A DNA stretch of 64,000 bases from assembly GCF_029504395.1 (NCBI RefSeq), contig NZ_JAQFIF010000002.1, forward strand, positions 434,001 through 498,000. Direction: 5' to 3'. The notes under the pieces are model-generated. The model did not search any database and was not told the DNA's origin. It was given only the letters and a program-made list of their open reading frames with translations. The stretch's first letter is position 1. Every line of letters begins with the position of its first letter. Positions 18,705-26,187 of this stretch are shown in pieces. A program made the translations under genes and the position numbers. The stretch comes from Arthrobacter sp. ES3-54 (lineage in GTDB: Bacteria; Actinomycetota; Actinomycetes; Actinomycetales; Micrococcaceae).

Positions 18705-18732
18705 CGTCTCACAACCCTTGGGATGTGAGACG
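18705..18732. repeat. Perfect inverted repeat upstream of the serine recombinase
   Basis: CGTCTCACA (18705-18713) and TGTGAGACG (18724-18732) form a 9-bp perfect dyad with a 10-bp spacer, 120 bp before the recombinase gene. It could be a recombination half-site pair, an operator or a hairpin. There is no T run, so a terminator is less likely. Confidence 0.5.
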
Positions 18733-18854
18733 GTCCGGTGAAACAACAGTGCGGCTTGGAACTCCGCGGCCCCGAGTGTCTTGCCACCGTGTATCGCAGC
18801 CTCCTGCTAGTTTGCTGACACGAGCATTGGTTGCAAGACACTTGCGGGGTTTAC

Positions 18855-19463
18855 ATGGGAAAACTGATCGGTTACGTCCGCGTCTCGACCAGGGCACAGG
18901 ACTTCGACCGGCAGGTTCGGGACCTGCTCGCAGCCGGTGTGCGACGTGATGACCTCTACACCGACCACGGGGTCAGCGGCGCCCGGGCATCGAGGCCGGC
19001 ATTCAAGAGGGCGCTGGAAGCACTGCACGAGGGGGACACGCTGGCGATCACCACGTTGGACCGGCTGGGAAGGTCCACGGTGAACATGCTCGGCCTTGCC
19101 GAAGAGCTGCGGGCCAGGGGCGTCAACCTTCGGGTGCTGAACCTGGGCGGCGGGAATGTGGACACCGGCACCCCGATGGGATCCATGGTCTTCACCGTCA
19201 TGGCGGCCCTGGCCCAGATGGAACTCGAGATTAAGCGCGAACGCATCAACGACTCCGTCTCCAAACGCCGGGCCGCGGGGAAGGATCTGGGCGGGCGGCG
19301 GCAGCAGTTCAGCGACAGCCAGATCAGCAACGCCCGCCGCCTCATCGACGGCGGGGAGGCAGCCACCCACGTCGCCCGTGACCTGGGTATGTCGCGGGCG
19401 ACCCTGTACCGGCGGATCGGAGAGCTGGATGCCCGGCAATGGATCACCTCTCAGACGCCCTGA
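18855..19463 (+). CDS. Serine recombinase (resolvase/invertase family)
   Basis: The 202-residue protein has an N-terminal catalytic domain with the nucleophile Ser in LIGYVRVSTRAQDFDRQ (about residue 11), the conserved YTDHGVSGARASRPAF, the D-R-L-G-R-S motif in TTLDRLGRSTVNM, and MAALAQMELEIKRER. The C-terminal helix-turn-helix is QISNARRLIDGGEAATHVAR, then DLGMSRATLYRRI. This is the short resolvase/DNA-invertase type (Tn3 resolvase, Hin, Pin). ATG 18855 fits the family start. No invertible segment or transposase neighbour is obvious. A truncated relative is at 30562-31113. Confidence 0.92.
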   Translation: MGKLIGYVRVSTRAQDFDRQVRDLLAAGVRRDDLYTDHGVSGARASRPAFKRALEALHEGDTLAITTLDRLGRSTVNMLGLAEELRARGVNLRVLNLGGGNVDTGTPMGSMVFTVMAALAQMELEIKRERINDSVSKRRAAGKDLGGRRQQFSDSQISNARRLIDGGEAATHVARDLGMSRATLYRRIGELDARQWITSQTP

Positions 19464-19671
19464 GGCAGACTGGCAGCCGTGGCCCCCGCACCCGCCGGCT
19501 CACCCTTTCGGCCCTTTCCGCCCCAGCTGATGCCAAGCCGCCTCGGCGACTTCCGCTTTTGAAGCCAACTGTTGCCCCTGCCAACGATCGCCCATAGGCT
19601 CATCCATGTGAGTGGCGGGGACGGTATTCCGAGAAGCGGAACCGCCCAGCGACCCGTGAAGGAAATCAAGC

Positions 19672-19875
19672 ATGGCAACAGGTACTGTCAAGTGGTTCAA
19701 CTCCGAAAAGGGCTTCGGTTTCATTGCCCCTGACGACGGAAGCGCTGACGTGTTCGCACACTATTCGGCAATCGCATCCAGCGGTTACAAGTCCCTGGAC
19801 GAGAACCAGAAGGTTCAGTTCGACATCACCCAGGGCCCCAAGGGCCCCCAGGCTGAGAACATCCAGCCGCTCTAG
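19672..19875 (+). CDS. cspA: Cold-shock protein
   Basis: The 67-residue protein is a single cold-shock domain: [20 protein letters not shown], with RNP1 KGFGFI, then [20 protein letters not shown] with the RNP2-like VFAHY, and [18 protein letters not shown]. It binds single-stranded RNA and DNA and acts as an RNA chaperone. The length and the A-H-Y variant of RNP2 match the usual Arthrobacter-type CspA. A leader of up to about 200 bp precedes it, as is common for cold-regulated csp genes, and a hairpin terminator follows. It may be an extra copy on the island, since such genomes usually carry another csp in the core. Confidence 0.93.
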   Translation: MATGTVKWFNSEKGFGFIAPDDGSADVFAHYSAIASSGYKSLDENQKVQFDITQGPKGPQAENIQPL

Positions 19876-19884
19876 CAGTCCCCG

Positions 19885-19919
19885 AGAGACTGGTCAGCCC
19901 TTGCGGCCGGCCAGTCTCT
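19885..19919 (+). terminator. Hairpin terminator after cspA
   Basis: AGAGACTGG (19885-19893) pairs with CCAGTCTCT (19911-19919) around a GC-rich loop, ten bases after the cspA stop codon. The following run is short (TT), so termination strength is uncertain. The hairpin also overlaps the 3' end of a small minus-strand gene remnant. Confidence 0.6.
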
Positions 19920-20064
19920 TGCTGTGTCCGGGGACCAGCGAGTATACGAGCGCACCTTTGACGTTCAGAATCTCCTGAACCTGTTCCAGAGTCAGCATCC
20001 TGGGGAACGCGGGTCCCGTGGTCGGCGCAGGGTTCTCTTTCCCGTCCTCTCTTTGTTTCGGCAT
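19894..20064 (-). pseudogene. Truncated helix-turn-helix (excisionase-like) protein, 56 codons
   Basis: From ATG 20064 the frame reads MPKQREDGKENPAPTTGPAF, PRMLTLEQVQEILNVKGALV and YSLVPGHSKRLAGRKG. MLTLEQVQEILNVK..LVYSLV is the first half of a small MerR/excisionase-type helix-turn-helix protein common in Arthrobacter, which normally continues with a G-G-R-G-x-W-R wing and about 15 more residues. Here the tail after SLV is unrelated and comes from the cspA terminator, so the gene was truncated by a junction near 19930. Confidence 0.55.
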
Positions 20065-20066
20065 TC

Positions 20067-21224
20067 TCAATCCACCTCGTTCCGGTGTCGTAGCTCGTCC
20101 TTGGTGCGCTGTCCGCGGCGGAGGGATCCGGCCGCGTTCAACACCGCATTGCGCATCGTGATGCCTGACCGGGTCTTGGGTACGAGGAGGCGCGATGCGA
20201 TGCCGGCGCCCCGTTGTAGCGGTCGGACGTGTTTGCGGTGCGTGTGTTCATAGCCGGCGAAAGCGGCGGTGTGGTCATCCGGGTGGGTGGCAATCGCGTC
20301 GGCGAGGGTCTTGGCACCAACGATCGCGCTGCTGGATCCTTCACCGAACAGCGAGATGCAACTCGCCGCGTCACCGAGCAGCACCACGCGGCCGGCAGTC
20401 CACTTCGGTACGTCCACGCGGGTGACGGCATCGAAGTACCTATCGCCGGACGCGCCCCATTCCTCGAGCGCGAGCGTGGTGAGCCATCCGCCGCCGGCGT
20501 AGGTGGACTCGACGAGGCGTCTGCCTTGTTCCGCGTCGCGGTTGTCGAAATCGGGCTGCCCCCGGAAGATGAATGCGAACCCGGGCTTCCCACCCGCCGG
20601 ATGGATGGTCAAGGAGGTTCCCGGTTCGTTGTACAACAGCACGGTGCGCGGATCCTCGATCGGAGTAGGGGCGCGCACGGTGCCCACGAACATGCCGAAT
20701 GGGCGGGAAAAACGTTCTTTGGGGCCGAATGCCAAACGCCGAACGGTGGAGTGGACTCCGTCGGCTCCGACGACCAGGTCGAAGCGACGGGAAGCGGCCC
20801 GATGAAACTCGACGTCGATTCCACCGCCGTCCTGTTGCAGGGCGGTGATCGAGTCGTCCCGGATGATGAGGCTTGTCTCCTGGGCCTTCTCGAGTAACAG
20901 GGTGACGAGTTCATTGCGCGCGACCTCGACCTGCTCGTGGCGGTCGACGCGTTGGCGCGTGCGGATCGTGGCCTGTGGCCGCCCGCCGGCGTCGACGAAG
21001 ACCAGGCGTTCGACACCGGTGGCTACCTCCTCCAGGCGCGACCAGATACCCATTTGCCGTGCAATAGCGACCGCTCCTCCGCGTACGTCGACAGGGTTGC
21101 CACTAGATCGTGTGTCGGCCGCTCGTTCCACAATCGTGACCGACCAACCGGCCTTCGCCAGCCAGTACGCGGCGGTCGAGCCGGCAATGCCGCCGCCGGA
21201 GACCAGTACGCTTCGATCCACCAT
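20067..21224 (-). CDS. FAD-dependent monooxygenase (PHBH-fold, group A)
   Basis: The 385-residue protein has the N-terminal dinucleotide fold VLVSGGGIAGSTAAYWLAKA, the D-G motif DLVVGADGVHSTVRRLAF (about residue 150) and the FAD ribityl-binding GRVVLLGDAASCISLFGEGS (about 285). It matches flavoprotein hydroxylases of the PHBH fold, which use NAD(P)H and O2 on aromatic or polyketide substrates, and related tetracycline-modifying oxygenases. A GTG at 21221, five bases after GGGGG, is an alternative start. It stands alone between cspA and IS remnants, and its substrate cannot be inferred. Confidence 0.85.
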   Translation of the reverse strand: MVDRSVLVSGGGIAGSTAAYWLAKAGWSVTIVERAADTRSSGNPVDVRGGAVAIARQMGIWSRLEEVATGVERLVFVDAGGRPQATIRTRQRVDRHEQVEVARNELVTLLLEKAQETSLIIRDDSITALQQDGGGIDVEFHRAASRRFDLVVGADGVHSTVRRLAFGPKERFSRPFGMFVGTVRAPTPIEDPRTVLLYNEPGTSLTIHPAGGKPGFAFIFRGQPDFDNRDAEQGRRLVESTYAGGGWLTTLALEEWGASGDRYFDAVTRVDVPKWTAGRVVLLGDAASCISLFGEGSSSAIVGAKTLADAIATHPDDHTAAFAGYEHTHRKHVRPLQRGAGIASRLLVPKTRSGITMRNAVLNAAGSLRRGQRTKDELRHRNEVD

Positions 21225-21715
21225 GCCCCCATTCAAGCACTCAACACCAGAGGTGTCCGGCAGACCCGAGTCGCTACTTCAGCGGCAGGAACGTCCCGGA
21301 ACTCGAACGCCGTGGGGTGCGTGTGCACAGCATCCACGGGGCATCGCATTCGGCCTGGTACGGCCACTCGACGCATTCGTCACGGTGCTTCCCGAAGTGT
21401 TCGGCTAGGGATCCCCTTGAGGCACGTGGCATATCTCGCCCGCAAGCATCGTCCCAAAAGCCGTTCCCTTTACGGATAGGGCGGCCGTGCAGACGACTTT
21501 GGACATTTCGTGCAGACGAGTTTGGAAAATGACATCTAGCCATCCCCTGCACGGTCCGCGGAATAGAGCTGCGGTGGAGGTGTGGCCGGTGTGACTGTGC
21601 CTGCATGGGAAGGCCTCGTGTGCTCTCGCTTCGGGGCCCCGGCCAAGAGATTGTTCGATAAATCACTTTTATGCCGCGGGTTCCGCTACCCTCGTCGGAG
21701 GACTAGGGGAAAATT
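21225..21715. other. No gene; holds an IS21-like end remnant
   Basis: No coding sequence is recognisable. The stretch contains the IS-end copy at 21486-21534, and otherwise looks like mosaic DNA. A GTCGGAGGACTAGGGG at 21695-21710 carries the ribosome binding site of the following gene. Confidence 0.45.
21486..21534. mobile_element. IS21-like terminal end remnant, copy 2
   Basis: Two GTGCAGACGA repeats, the second followed by GTTTGGAAAATGACA, match the copy at 18496-18544 in the same orientation. As the same end type occurs twice without transposase genes, these are probably scars of two separate insertions or of a deletion between copies. Confidence 0.5.
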
Positions 21716-22111
21716 ATGCTGGAAATCGCACTGACCTGCACAAACGCAACCTTGAGCGTGGACGCGGCGGGCACATTCCATCTGAGGTGGATGCCGGGTT
21801 CCACGGTCTCGGCAGCCGACGCCGATGCCGTCGTTGCGGCCGTGCAGGGGGTGACCGGAACCGGTTTGCAGCCGATGCTCGTCGAGGTTGTCGACGTGTG
21901 TATGAGTCCCGGGGCGAGAGCGACGCTGTTGGGGAAGCGCTTTGTTTCGGCCGTGGCGCTGGTCGGGTCCACGGTCGTGGACCGGGTGGTGGCCGCGTCT
22001 CTCCTGCGGGAGCAGGATTGTCCGCACGGATATTTCACCTCCGTGAGTGCGGCCAGGGAATGGCTGAGTCAGCTGCCTGCTGCCCATGCGTTGGCAGGAT
22101 CCTCCATTTAG
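21716..22111 (+). CDS. DUF7793/STAS-like small protein
   Basis: The 131-residue protein reads ATLSVDAAGTFHLRWMPGST, then ADADAVVAAVQGVTGTGLQP, MLVEVVDVCMSPGARATLLG and VDRVVAASLLREQDCPHGYF, with TSVSAAREWLSQL at the end. This order (a strand with R-W-x-P-G, an A-D-A helix, V-D/E...S-P-x-A-R, then Y-F-T-S...A-x-x-W-L) is that of a family of STAS/SEC14-like actinobacterial proteins, often in several copies in Arthrobacter. The function is unknown, possibly regulatory. It precedes a universal stress protein in the same orientation. Confidence 0.7.
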   Translation: MLEIALTCTNATLSVDAAGTFHLRWMPGSTVSAADADAVVAAVQGVTGTGLQPMLVEVVDVCMSPGARATLLGKRFVSAVALVGSTVVDRVVAASLLREQDCPHGYFTSVSAAREWLSQLPAAHALAGSSI

Positions 22112-22299
22112 CTGCGTCCAATCGCCGGTGCAGCAGGTCCCAGCTGTTAAGCACCACGCGCCTGCCTGAGAAGGATCGGCGCTGGTCGGTCGCCGCAACC
22201 GTACAGTGAACATATTTCGTCCACCGTCGCCTGCGCCTCAGAGGGACGCCGCGGCGCCCGATCTACGATTGCGGCGTGCACTCAGCGATGGAAGAGCCC

Positions 22300-22818
22300 A
22301 TGAATGAGCCCGCCCGGGGCACGCGGCCCGGAGCCGGAGATGCTGTCTTTGTGCCGCGGCGGGTCACCGGGGCGGTCCTGGCAGGCGTCGTGCCCGGGCA
22401 ACCACCGGCGGTCGTGCACCGCGCCGCGGAACTTGCGTTGACTCTGAACGTCAAGCTGATCTGTGCTTACGTGGACATTACGACTTATCTTGCCGGGGAG
22501 CCGGAGAATGGGCTGGTTGACGACGTTGAAGCCACGAGTGCCGGCATCCGGGAACGTCTCCGGAAAACCCTGGATGGCACCGGAGTCCGTTGGTCCTTCC
22601 TGACGCTCACGGGGGAACCGGCCCGGGCACTGGGCCAGTTTGCGGAATCTGTGGACGCATCCGTCATCATCGTGGGGACCCGCGAACGCAGTCTGGGAAT
22701 CCGGCTGGAACAGCTGCTCGTCAGTTCGGTCGCGGTCGAGCTCACCCACCGCCAGCACCGGCCGGTTCTGGTCGTCCCGCTCCCCCGGCAGGTCCCCCCG
22801 GGTACTCTCACTGGCTAA
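22300..22818 (+). CDS. Universal stress protein (UspA fold)
   Basis: The 172-residue protein is a single Usp domain: GAVLAGVVPGQPPAVVHRAA, LTLNVKLICAYVDI, WSFLTLTGEPARALGQFAES and DASVIIVGTRERSLGIRLEQ, ending SSVAVELTHRQHRPVLVVPL. The motif G-T-R...(9-10 residues)...S-V matches the ATP-binding G-x2-G-x9-G(S/T) region only loosely. ATG 22300 lies 6 bases after GGAAG; an ATG at 22288 is an alternative. Usp proteins aid survival in stress by unknown mechanisms. Confidence 0.85.
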   Translation: MNEPARGTRPGAGDAVFVPRRVTGAVLAGVVPGQPPAVVHRAAELALTLNVKLICAYVDITTYLAGEPENGLVDDVEATSAGIRERLRKTLDGTGVRWSFLTLTGEPARALGQFAESVDASVIIVGTRERSLGIRLEQLLVSSVAVELTHRQHRPVLVVPLPRQVPPGTLTG

Positions 22819-23060
22819 CTACCCCTGTTTCGGCCGCCACCCTTGTGAAGGGACGGCTGAGGGGACGGCGACTGGGGGCGCCCAGGTCTCAGAAGGCGGA
22901 TCGGCGCCCCGTCGATTCGGCGGCTCGCTTTGAGCGGGACAGGGTCCGGCGTTCCTCCCGCCGGGGCGGCACAGACGCCCTATCGTCTGCGTTGGCGGCA
23001 GGCGTAGTCTGTACGGAATTCACCTTCATGAAGCCAGACAGGAAGGGGGGCCTGCAGAGC

Positions 23061-23393
23061 ATGAGCATCAAAGACGAGTGGGACCTGCTCGATTCGGAGA
23101 CCCGGACCTGGCTCCTGGAAAATCCGGGATGCCTGATCCTGCCACGTACTATGTCGACCAAAATGACCAAGGAAGCCGCCGGGGACCTCGAGAGTGACCC
23201 GCACGGACAGATCGTACTGTCCCAGGCTGACCACGAATTCATCCGGGAAAAAGCGGAGGCTGCCGGAACAATCCGCGTCCACCCAACGGAATACCAGTTC
23301 TTTGACACAGCACCCTTACCTGATACCAGCCGAGCGTCGGCTGGAAGGCATGCCGCAGCTTCCCCCGATGGAGGCTCGAACGGTCATGGTTAA
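23061..23393 (+). CDS. Hypothetical protein, 110 residues
   Basis: A strong GGAAGGGGGG precedes ATG 23061. The product reads MSIKDEWDLLDSETRTWLLE, then NPGCLILPRTMSTKMTKEAA, HGQIVLSQADHEFIREKAEA and RVHPTEYQFFDTAP, with a Gly/Ser/Asp-rich tail. It is acidic, has no signal peptide or membrane segment, and is followed by a strong terminator, so it is probably expressed. I recognise similar short proteins in Arthrobacter-type genomes but no function. The preceding genes (DUF7793-like, Usp) suggest a stress-related neighbourhood. Confidence 0.65.
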   Translation: MSIKDEWDLLDSETRTWLLENPGCLILPRTMSTKMTKEAAGDLESDPHGQIVLSQADHEFIREKAEAAGTIRVHPTEYQFFDTAPLPDTSRASAGRHAAASPDGGSNGHG

Positions 23394-23398
23394 AGGCG

Positions 23399-23436
23399 GC
23401 AGGGCCGGCACGTGAGTGCCGGCCCTGCCTGGTTTT
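23399..23436 (+). terminator. Strong Rho-independent terminator
   Basis: A 13-bp perfect stem (GCAGGGCCGGCAC / GTGCCGGCCCTGC) with a 4-nt loop is followed by TTTT. It lies six bases after the stop codon of the hypothetical gene at 23061-23393. Confidence 0.85.
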
Positions 23437-23617
23437 CCCTTGGGCAAAGGAAATCTGTGCTCAAGTCTATAAAAGTTTGGCGACCGGATCAGCGCGGCAC
23501 TTGGTGGACGCCCGGATGGTCGCGTTCAACGGCGGTCCGTCGCTGGTGAGTGGCTGCGGTGGTTCGCCCTGGGCGGCGGACCGCCCGCGTTACGGGAGGT
23601 TCCTGGCCCTTCACGGG

Positions 23618-23665
23618 GTGAGTGGCCGGGCGGCTGCATTGGGGGATCCAGCCGCCCGGACTCAC
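23618..23665. repeat. Long inverted repeat between convergent genes
   Basis: GTGAGT-G-GCCGGGCGGCTG pairs with CAGCCGCCCGG-A-CTCAC, a stem of about 17 bp with one mismatch or bulge, just downstream of the ParB-like gene (minus strand). There is no long T run, so it may act as an mRNA 3' stabilising hairpin or a weak terminator. Confidence 0.6.
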
Positions 23666-23672
23666 TGTCACA

Positions 23673-24521
23673 TTACTCGGTTTCGGCGGAGTGCTTGTCG
23701 ATGATGATCTGCTCGACGGCGCTGGCGGTGTAGCCCCAGGGGACGAGCTGGTTCAGGTAGTGGAAGTGCCGCTTTTCGGCGCTCCGCCATGAGTCTTTCT
23801 GGATGGTCTTTTCATAGCCTGCGCAGATCAGGGCGATGAGGGAGAACTCGGGCCGGGCGGTGGTTTTGGCAATGTGGTCCCGCATCGGGTTCCAGCCCCA
23901 CCGGTCGGTGTCCTCTCCGGTCTTGGCTCCGATCATCTCGGTAGCGACCTTGCCGTCGTAGCCGCTGGCGGTTTCGGGGTCGTGGGTGATGGCGTGGACG
24001 GTGAAGTACTGCCAGCCCTTCGGCGCGGTCTTGCGGGAGAGCAGGGTCTTCACGAACTCACGCCTGACCTGGGTCGCGGATTCCATCTCGCGGTTGTTCG
24101 CGATCAGGGTCTTCCGCTCGGCTTTCTGCTCGTCGGTCATCGGGCCTTTCTGGGCCTGCGTGCCGCCGTCGTAGCGTTCGTACCTCGGGGTGAAGCCCAG
24201 ATCCTGCCAGCCGGTGATGACGGGCTTGGCATTGTGCTGGCCCCGGTAGTCGGTGCTGATCAGGTAGGCGTTGGCGTCCTCGTCGGTGGCCGGTTCCCCG
24301 TCGGCCCGCTTCGCGGCCGAGACGTACAGGTTCTCTTCGTTGGCGTAGTGCCCGGCGTCCTCGACGATGGTCTTGCCCTCCGCCTCGAGCTCGGCGATGA
24401 GTGCGGCGAGGGCTGCGGCGCGGTCGCGGCGGTCCCGGAGCATCTGGGCGACGTGGAGGAGCTGATCGGGTTCGTCCGCGATCACGGACTCCAGTTCCTC
24501 GGTCGCGTCCTGGTCCCCGTC
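23673..24521 (-). pseudogene. ParB-like gene, 3' half, separated from its start by a transposon
   Basis: The frame gives 282 residues beginning DGDQDATEELESVIADEPDQ, then LLHVAQMLRDRRDRAAALAA, GHYANEENLYVSAAKRADGE and WGWNPMRDHIAKTTARPEFS to TAA/TGA at 23673. Joined to the 165 codons at 29479-29973 it makes one uninterrupted 447-codon frame. This C-terminal part is typical of plasmid-borne ParB/RepB-domain proteins in Arthrobacter, and the helical repeats probably mediate protein contacts. The half-gene lacks its own start and ribosome binding site, so it is likely silent, although a fusion transcript from the transposon is possible. Confidence 0.8.
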
Positions 24522-24665
24522 AATTATGTGGACAAAATTATTCAGTCAAGACTGAGACGACATTCTCTAGAAGGCCTTGCCACAGAACTTGGACCATGAC
24601 CTGATTCGCCCGGTGCATGACAGAGCGCCTGGCTGGATTTTGGGATTCAGTCAGTCGTGTGAGTG

Positions 24666-25169
24666 TCAGTGGTGTGTCATCGCGGGGCTTCGCATTCCGC
24701 TGTAGGCTGCCACGACCCCTACCAGGAAAATGAGGACGGCGAGGTAGATCAGGCCGAGGTGCCCAAGCGTGGCCAGACCCCATGGGTAGTGCGCGGGGAG
24801 GGCCACGGCGAGTCCGACGACCGGGACGATAACGGCTGTGGCGAAGGCCCACCGTTCTCCGCGGCGCACCCCATACCAGGACAGGCCTGCGACGGCCAGC
24901 CCGGTCGCAGCGATGAAGCCGCTGACCGCGATGTGCAGATGGCTGATGTAGTGATACAGCTGCGGGCTGAACGCCTCGATCTCCGCCTTCCCCTTGTCCA
25001 CTTGATCGGGGCCGATGCCCAGCTCGAGGAAGGCGTCCGTGAAGTTGAGTACCAGGAAGATCACGGCGTACCCCACGAAGGCCAGCCCGGCCAGCGTCAT
25101 GAGAGCGGCTCCTGTCCGGAGGCGGGACTGTTTCCCTTGGGGAGTTTGGATGGTGGACACGGCCACCAC
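24666..25169 (-). CDS. Four-helix integral membrane protein, unknown function
   Basis: The 167-residue protein has four predicted membrane segments: LMTLAGLAFVGYAVIFLVLN (about 22-42), VSGFIAATGLAVAGLSWYGV (about 84-103), FATAVIVPVVGLAVALPAHY (about 112-131), and LGLIYLAVLIFLVGVVAAYS (about 139-158). A helical loop, GKAEIEAFSPQLYHYISHLH, lies between the first two. The His-rich loop might bind metal, but no family is recognised. It is divergent from an ArsR-rhodanese gene with two palindromic operators between them, so it is probably repressed by that protein and induced by its ligand. Confidence 0.7.
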   Translation of the reverse strand: MVAVSTIQTPQGKQSRLRTGAALMTLAGLAFVGYAVIFLVLNFTDAFLELGIGPDQVDKGKAEIEAFSPQLYHYISHLHIAVSGFIAATGLAVAGLSWYGVRRGERWAFATAVIVPVVGLAVALPAHYPWGLATLGHLGLIYLAVLIFLVGVVAAYSGMRSPAMTHH

Positions 25170-25174
25170 CCCCT

Positions 25175-25239
25175 TTCTTATTTAAGTAGGTACTTGAATA
25201 AGAATCCCCTGACGGTAGGCTTGTCAAGAGAACTCTTGA
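25175..25239. promoter_or_regulatory. Two ArsR-type palindromic operators
   Basis: The first dyad (25175-25204) has 14-bp arms, TTCTTATTTAAGTA and TACTTGAATAAGAA, with one mismatch around GG. The second (25224-25239) is TCAAGAG-AA-CTCTTGA, perfect. Both lie between the divergent membrane-protein and ArsR-rhodanese genes, and the second sits 14 bp before the GTG start, so the regulator can block both promoters. A/T-rich imperfect 12-2-12-like dyads are typical of ArsR/SmtB sites. Confidence 0.75.
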
Positions 25240-25252
25240 ATAGGAGGCGCGA

Positions 25253-25921
25253 GTGGGCGACCAGCAGGAAAAGGATGCGCTCTTCGACGCCCTCGCAGAA
25301 GCTGCCAAGGCGTTGGGGAACGGCAGGAGGGCGCAGCTGATCGATATCCTTGGGCAGGGCGAGCGGTCGGTTGACGAGCTGGCCGCCGAGATCCACCAGA
25401 GTATGGCCAACACATCCCAGCATCTGCAGCGCTTGCTGCGAGCCGGCCTCGCCTGCTCCCGACGCTCGGGGACGCGGATCTACTACTCCCTTGCCAGCCC
25501 GGCAGTGGAGCGGCTATGGCGGGCACTTCGGGAGACAGCCGAAGCGCACTCGGGCGAGCTGGGCGATCTCGTCCGTGCCTACGTCGGCGACCGCGACGGG
25601 CTGAGCATGATCACGCGCGACGAACTGCTGCTGCGGCTGCGGCAGGGCGACGTCGTTGTGCTGGACGTGCGGCCGCAGCCAGAGTACGAAGCCGGACATA
25701 TCCCGGGTGCGCTTTCCGTGCCCTTCTCGGACGTTAAGTCTCGACTGCGCGAGGTTCCCCAGGGGAGCGAAATCGTCGCCTACTGCCGCGGACCATACTG
25801 CCTATATGCGGACGAGGCCGTGCGGCTGCTCACGGACGAAGGGCGCCTCGCCACAAGGCTTGAGGAGGGCTTCCCCGAGTGGAAGGCGGCAGGGCTCCCG
25901 ATAGAACACTCGGCCACGTGA
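25253..25921 (+). CDS. ArsR helix-turn-helix regulator fused to a rhodanese domain
   Basis: The 222-residue protein has an ArsR/SmtB winged helix-turn-helix (residues 10-95: EAAKALGNGRRAQLIDILGQ, then SVDELAAEIHQSMANTSQHL and RAGLACSRRSGTRIYYSL) joined to a rhodanese domain (residues 120-215) with VVVLDVRPQPEYEAGHIPGA and the active-site loop IVAYCRGPYCLYADEAVRLL. The catalytic Cys is the first C of CRGPYC; the second Cys could form a sulfide-sensing pair. This fusion is known as a regulator in sulfur and redox stress. GTG 25253 follows AGGAGG. It probably autoregulates through the two upstream dyads. Confidence 0.9.
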   Translation: MGDQQEKDALFDALAEAAKALGNGRRAQLIDILGQGERSVDELAAEIHQSMANTSQHLQRLLRAGLACSRRSGTRIYYSLASPAVERLWRALRETAEAHSGELGDLVRAYVGDRDGLSMITRDELLLRLRQGDVVVLDVRPQPEYEAGHIPGALSVPFSDVKSRLREVPQGSEIVAYCRGPYCLYADEAVRLLTDEGRLATRLEEGFPEWKAAGLPIEHSAT

Positions 25922-25955
25922 GCGGCTTCCATCCAAGACTGAGAACTGCGCATTG

Positions 25956-26120
25956 TCCACTGGAGAGGCCACTGCACTGGCCACCAAGATCAAAGCTGCC
26001 CAGACGCCCGAAATCGAGCAGATGACGGGCTGTGGCTCAAGAACTGGAACGAACCAACCCAGATGGCGGCCGGCCATGGCATGGGTGACGGGATGATGGG
26101 CGATGACGACCTTAGACAAC
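25956..26120 (+). pseudogene. DUF305 fragment, frameshifted
   Basis: Just after the ArsR-rhodanese gene the plus strand reads EATALATKIKAAQTPEIEQM, then, two bases out of frame, WLKNWNEPTQMAAGHGMGDG and MMGDD. A...I..AQ..EI..M..WL..W followed by an H/M-rich stretch is the second half of DUF305 (ferritin-like, met/his-rich proteins often beside copper and silver resistance genes). The N-terminal part with the first H-x-x-x-M motif is missing. It suggests that this transposon once carried a metal-handling cargo. Confidence 0.65.
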
Positions 26121-26187
26121 CGTCACCGTCGCCGGCCTCATACTTCCCTCGCCGCGGCCGGGCTCTATCCCGCCAAACGGGACTGTC

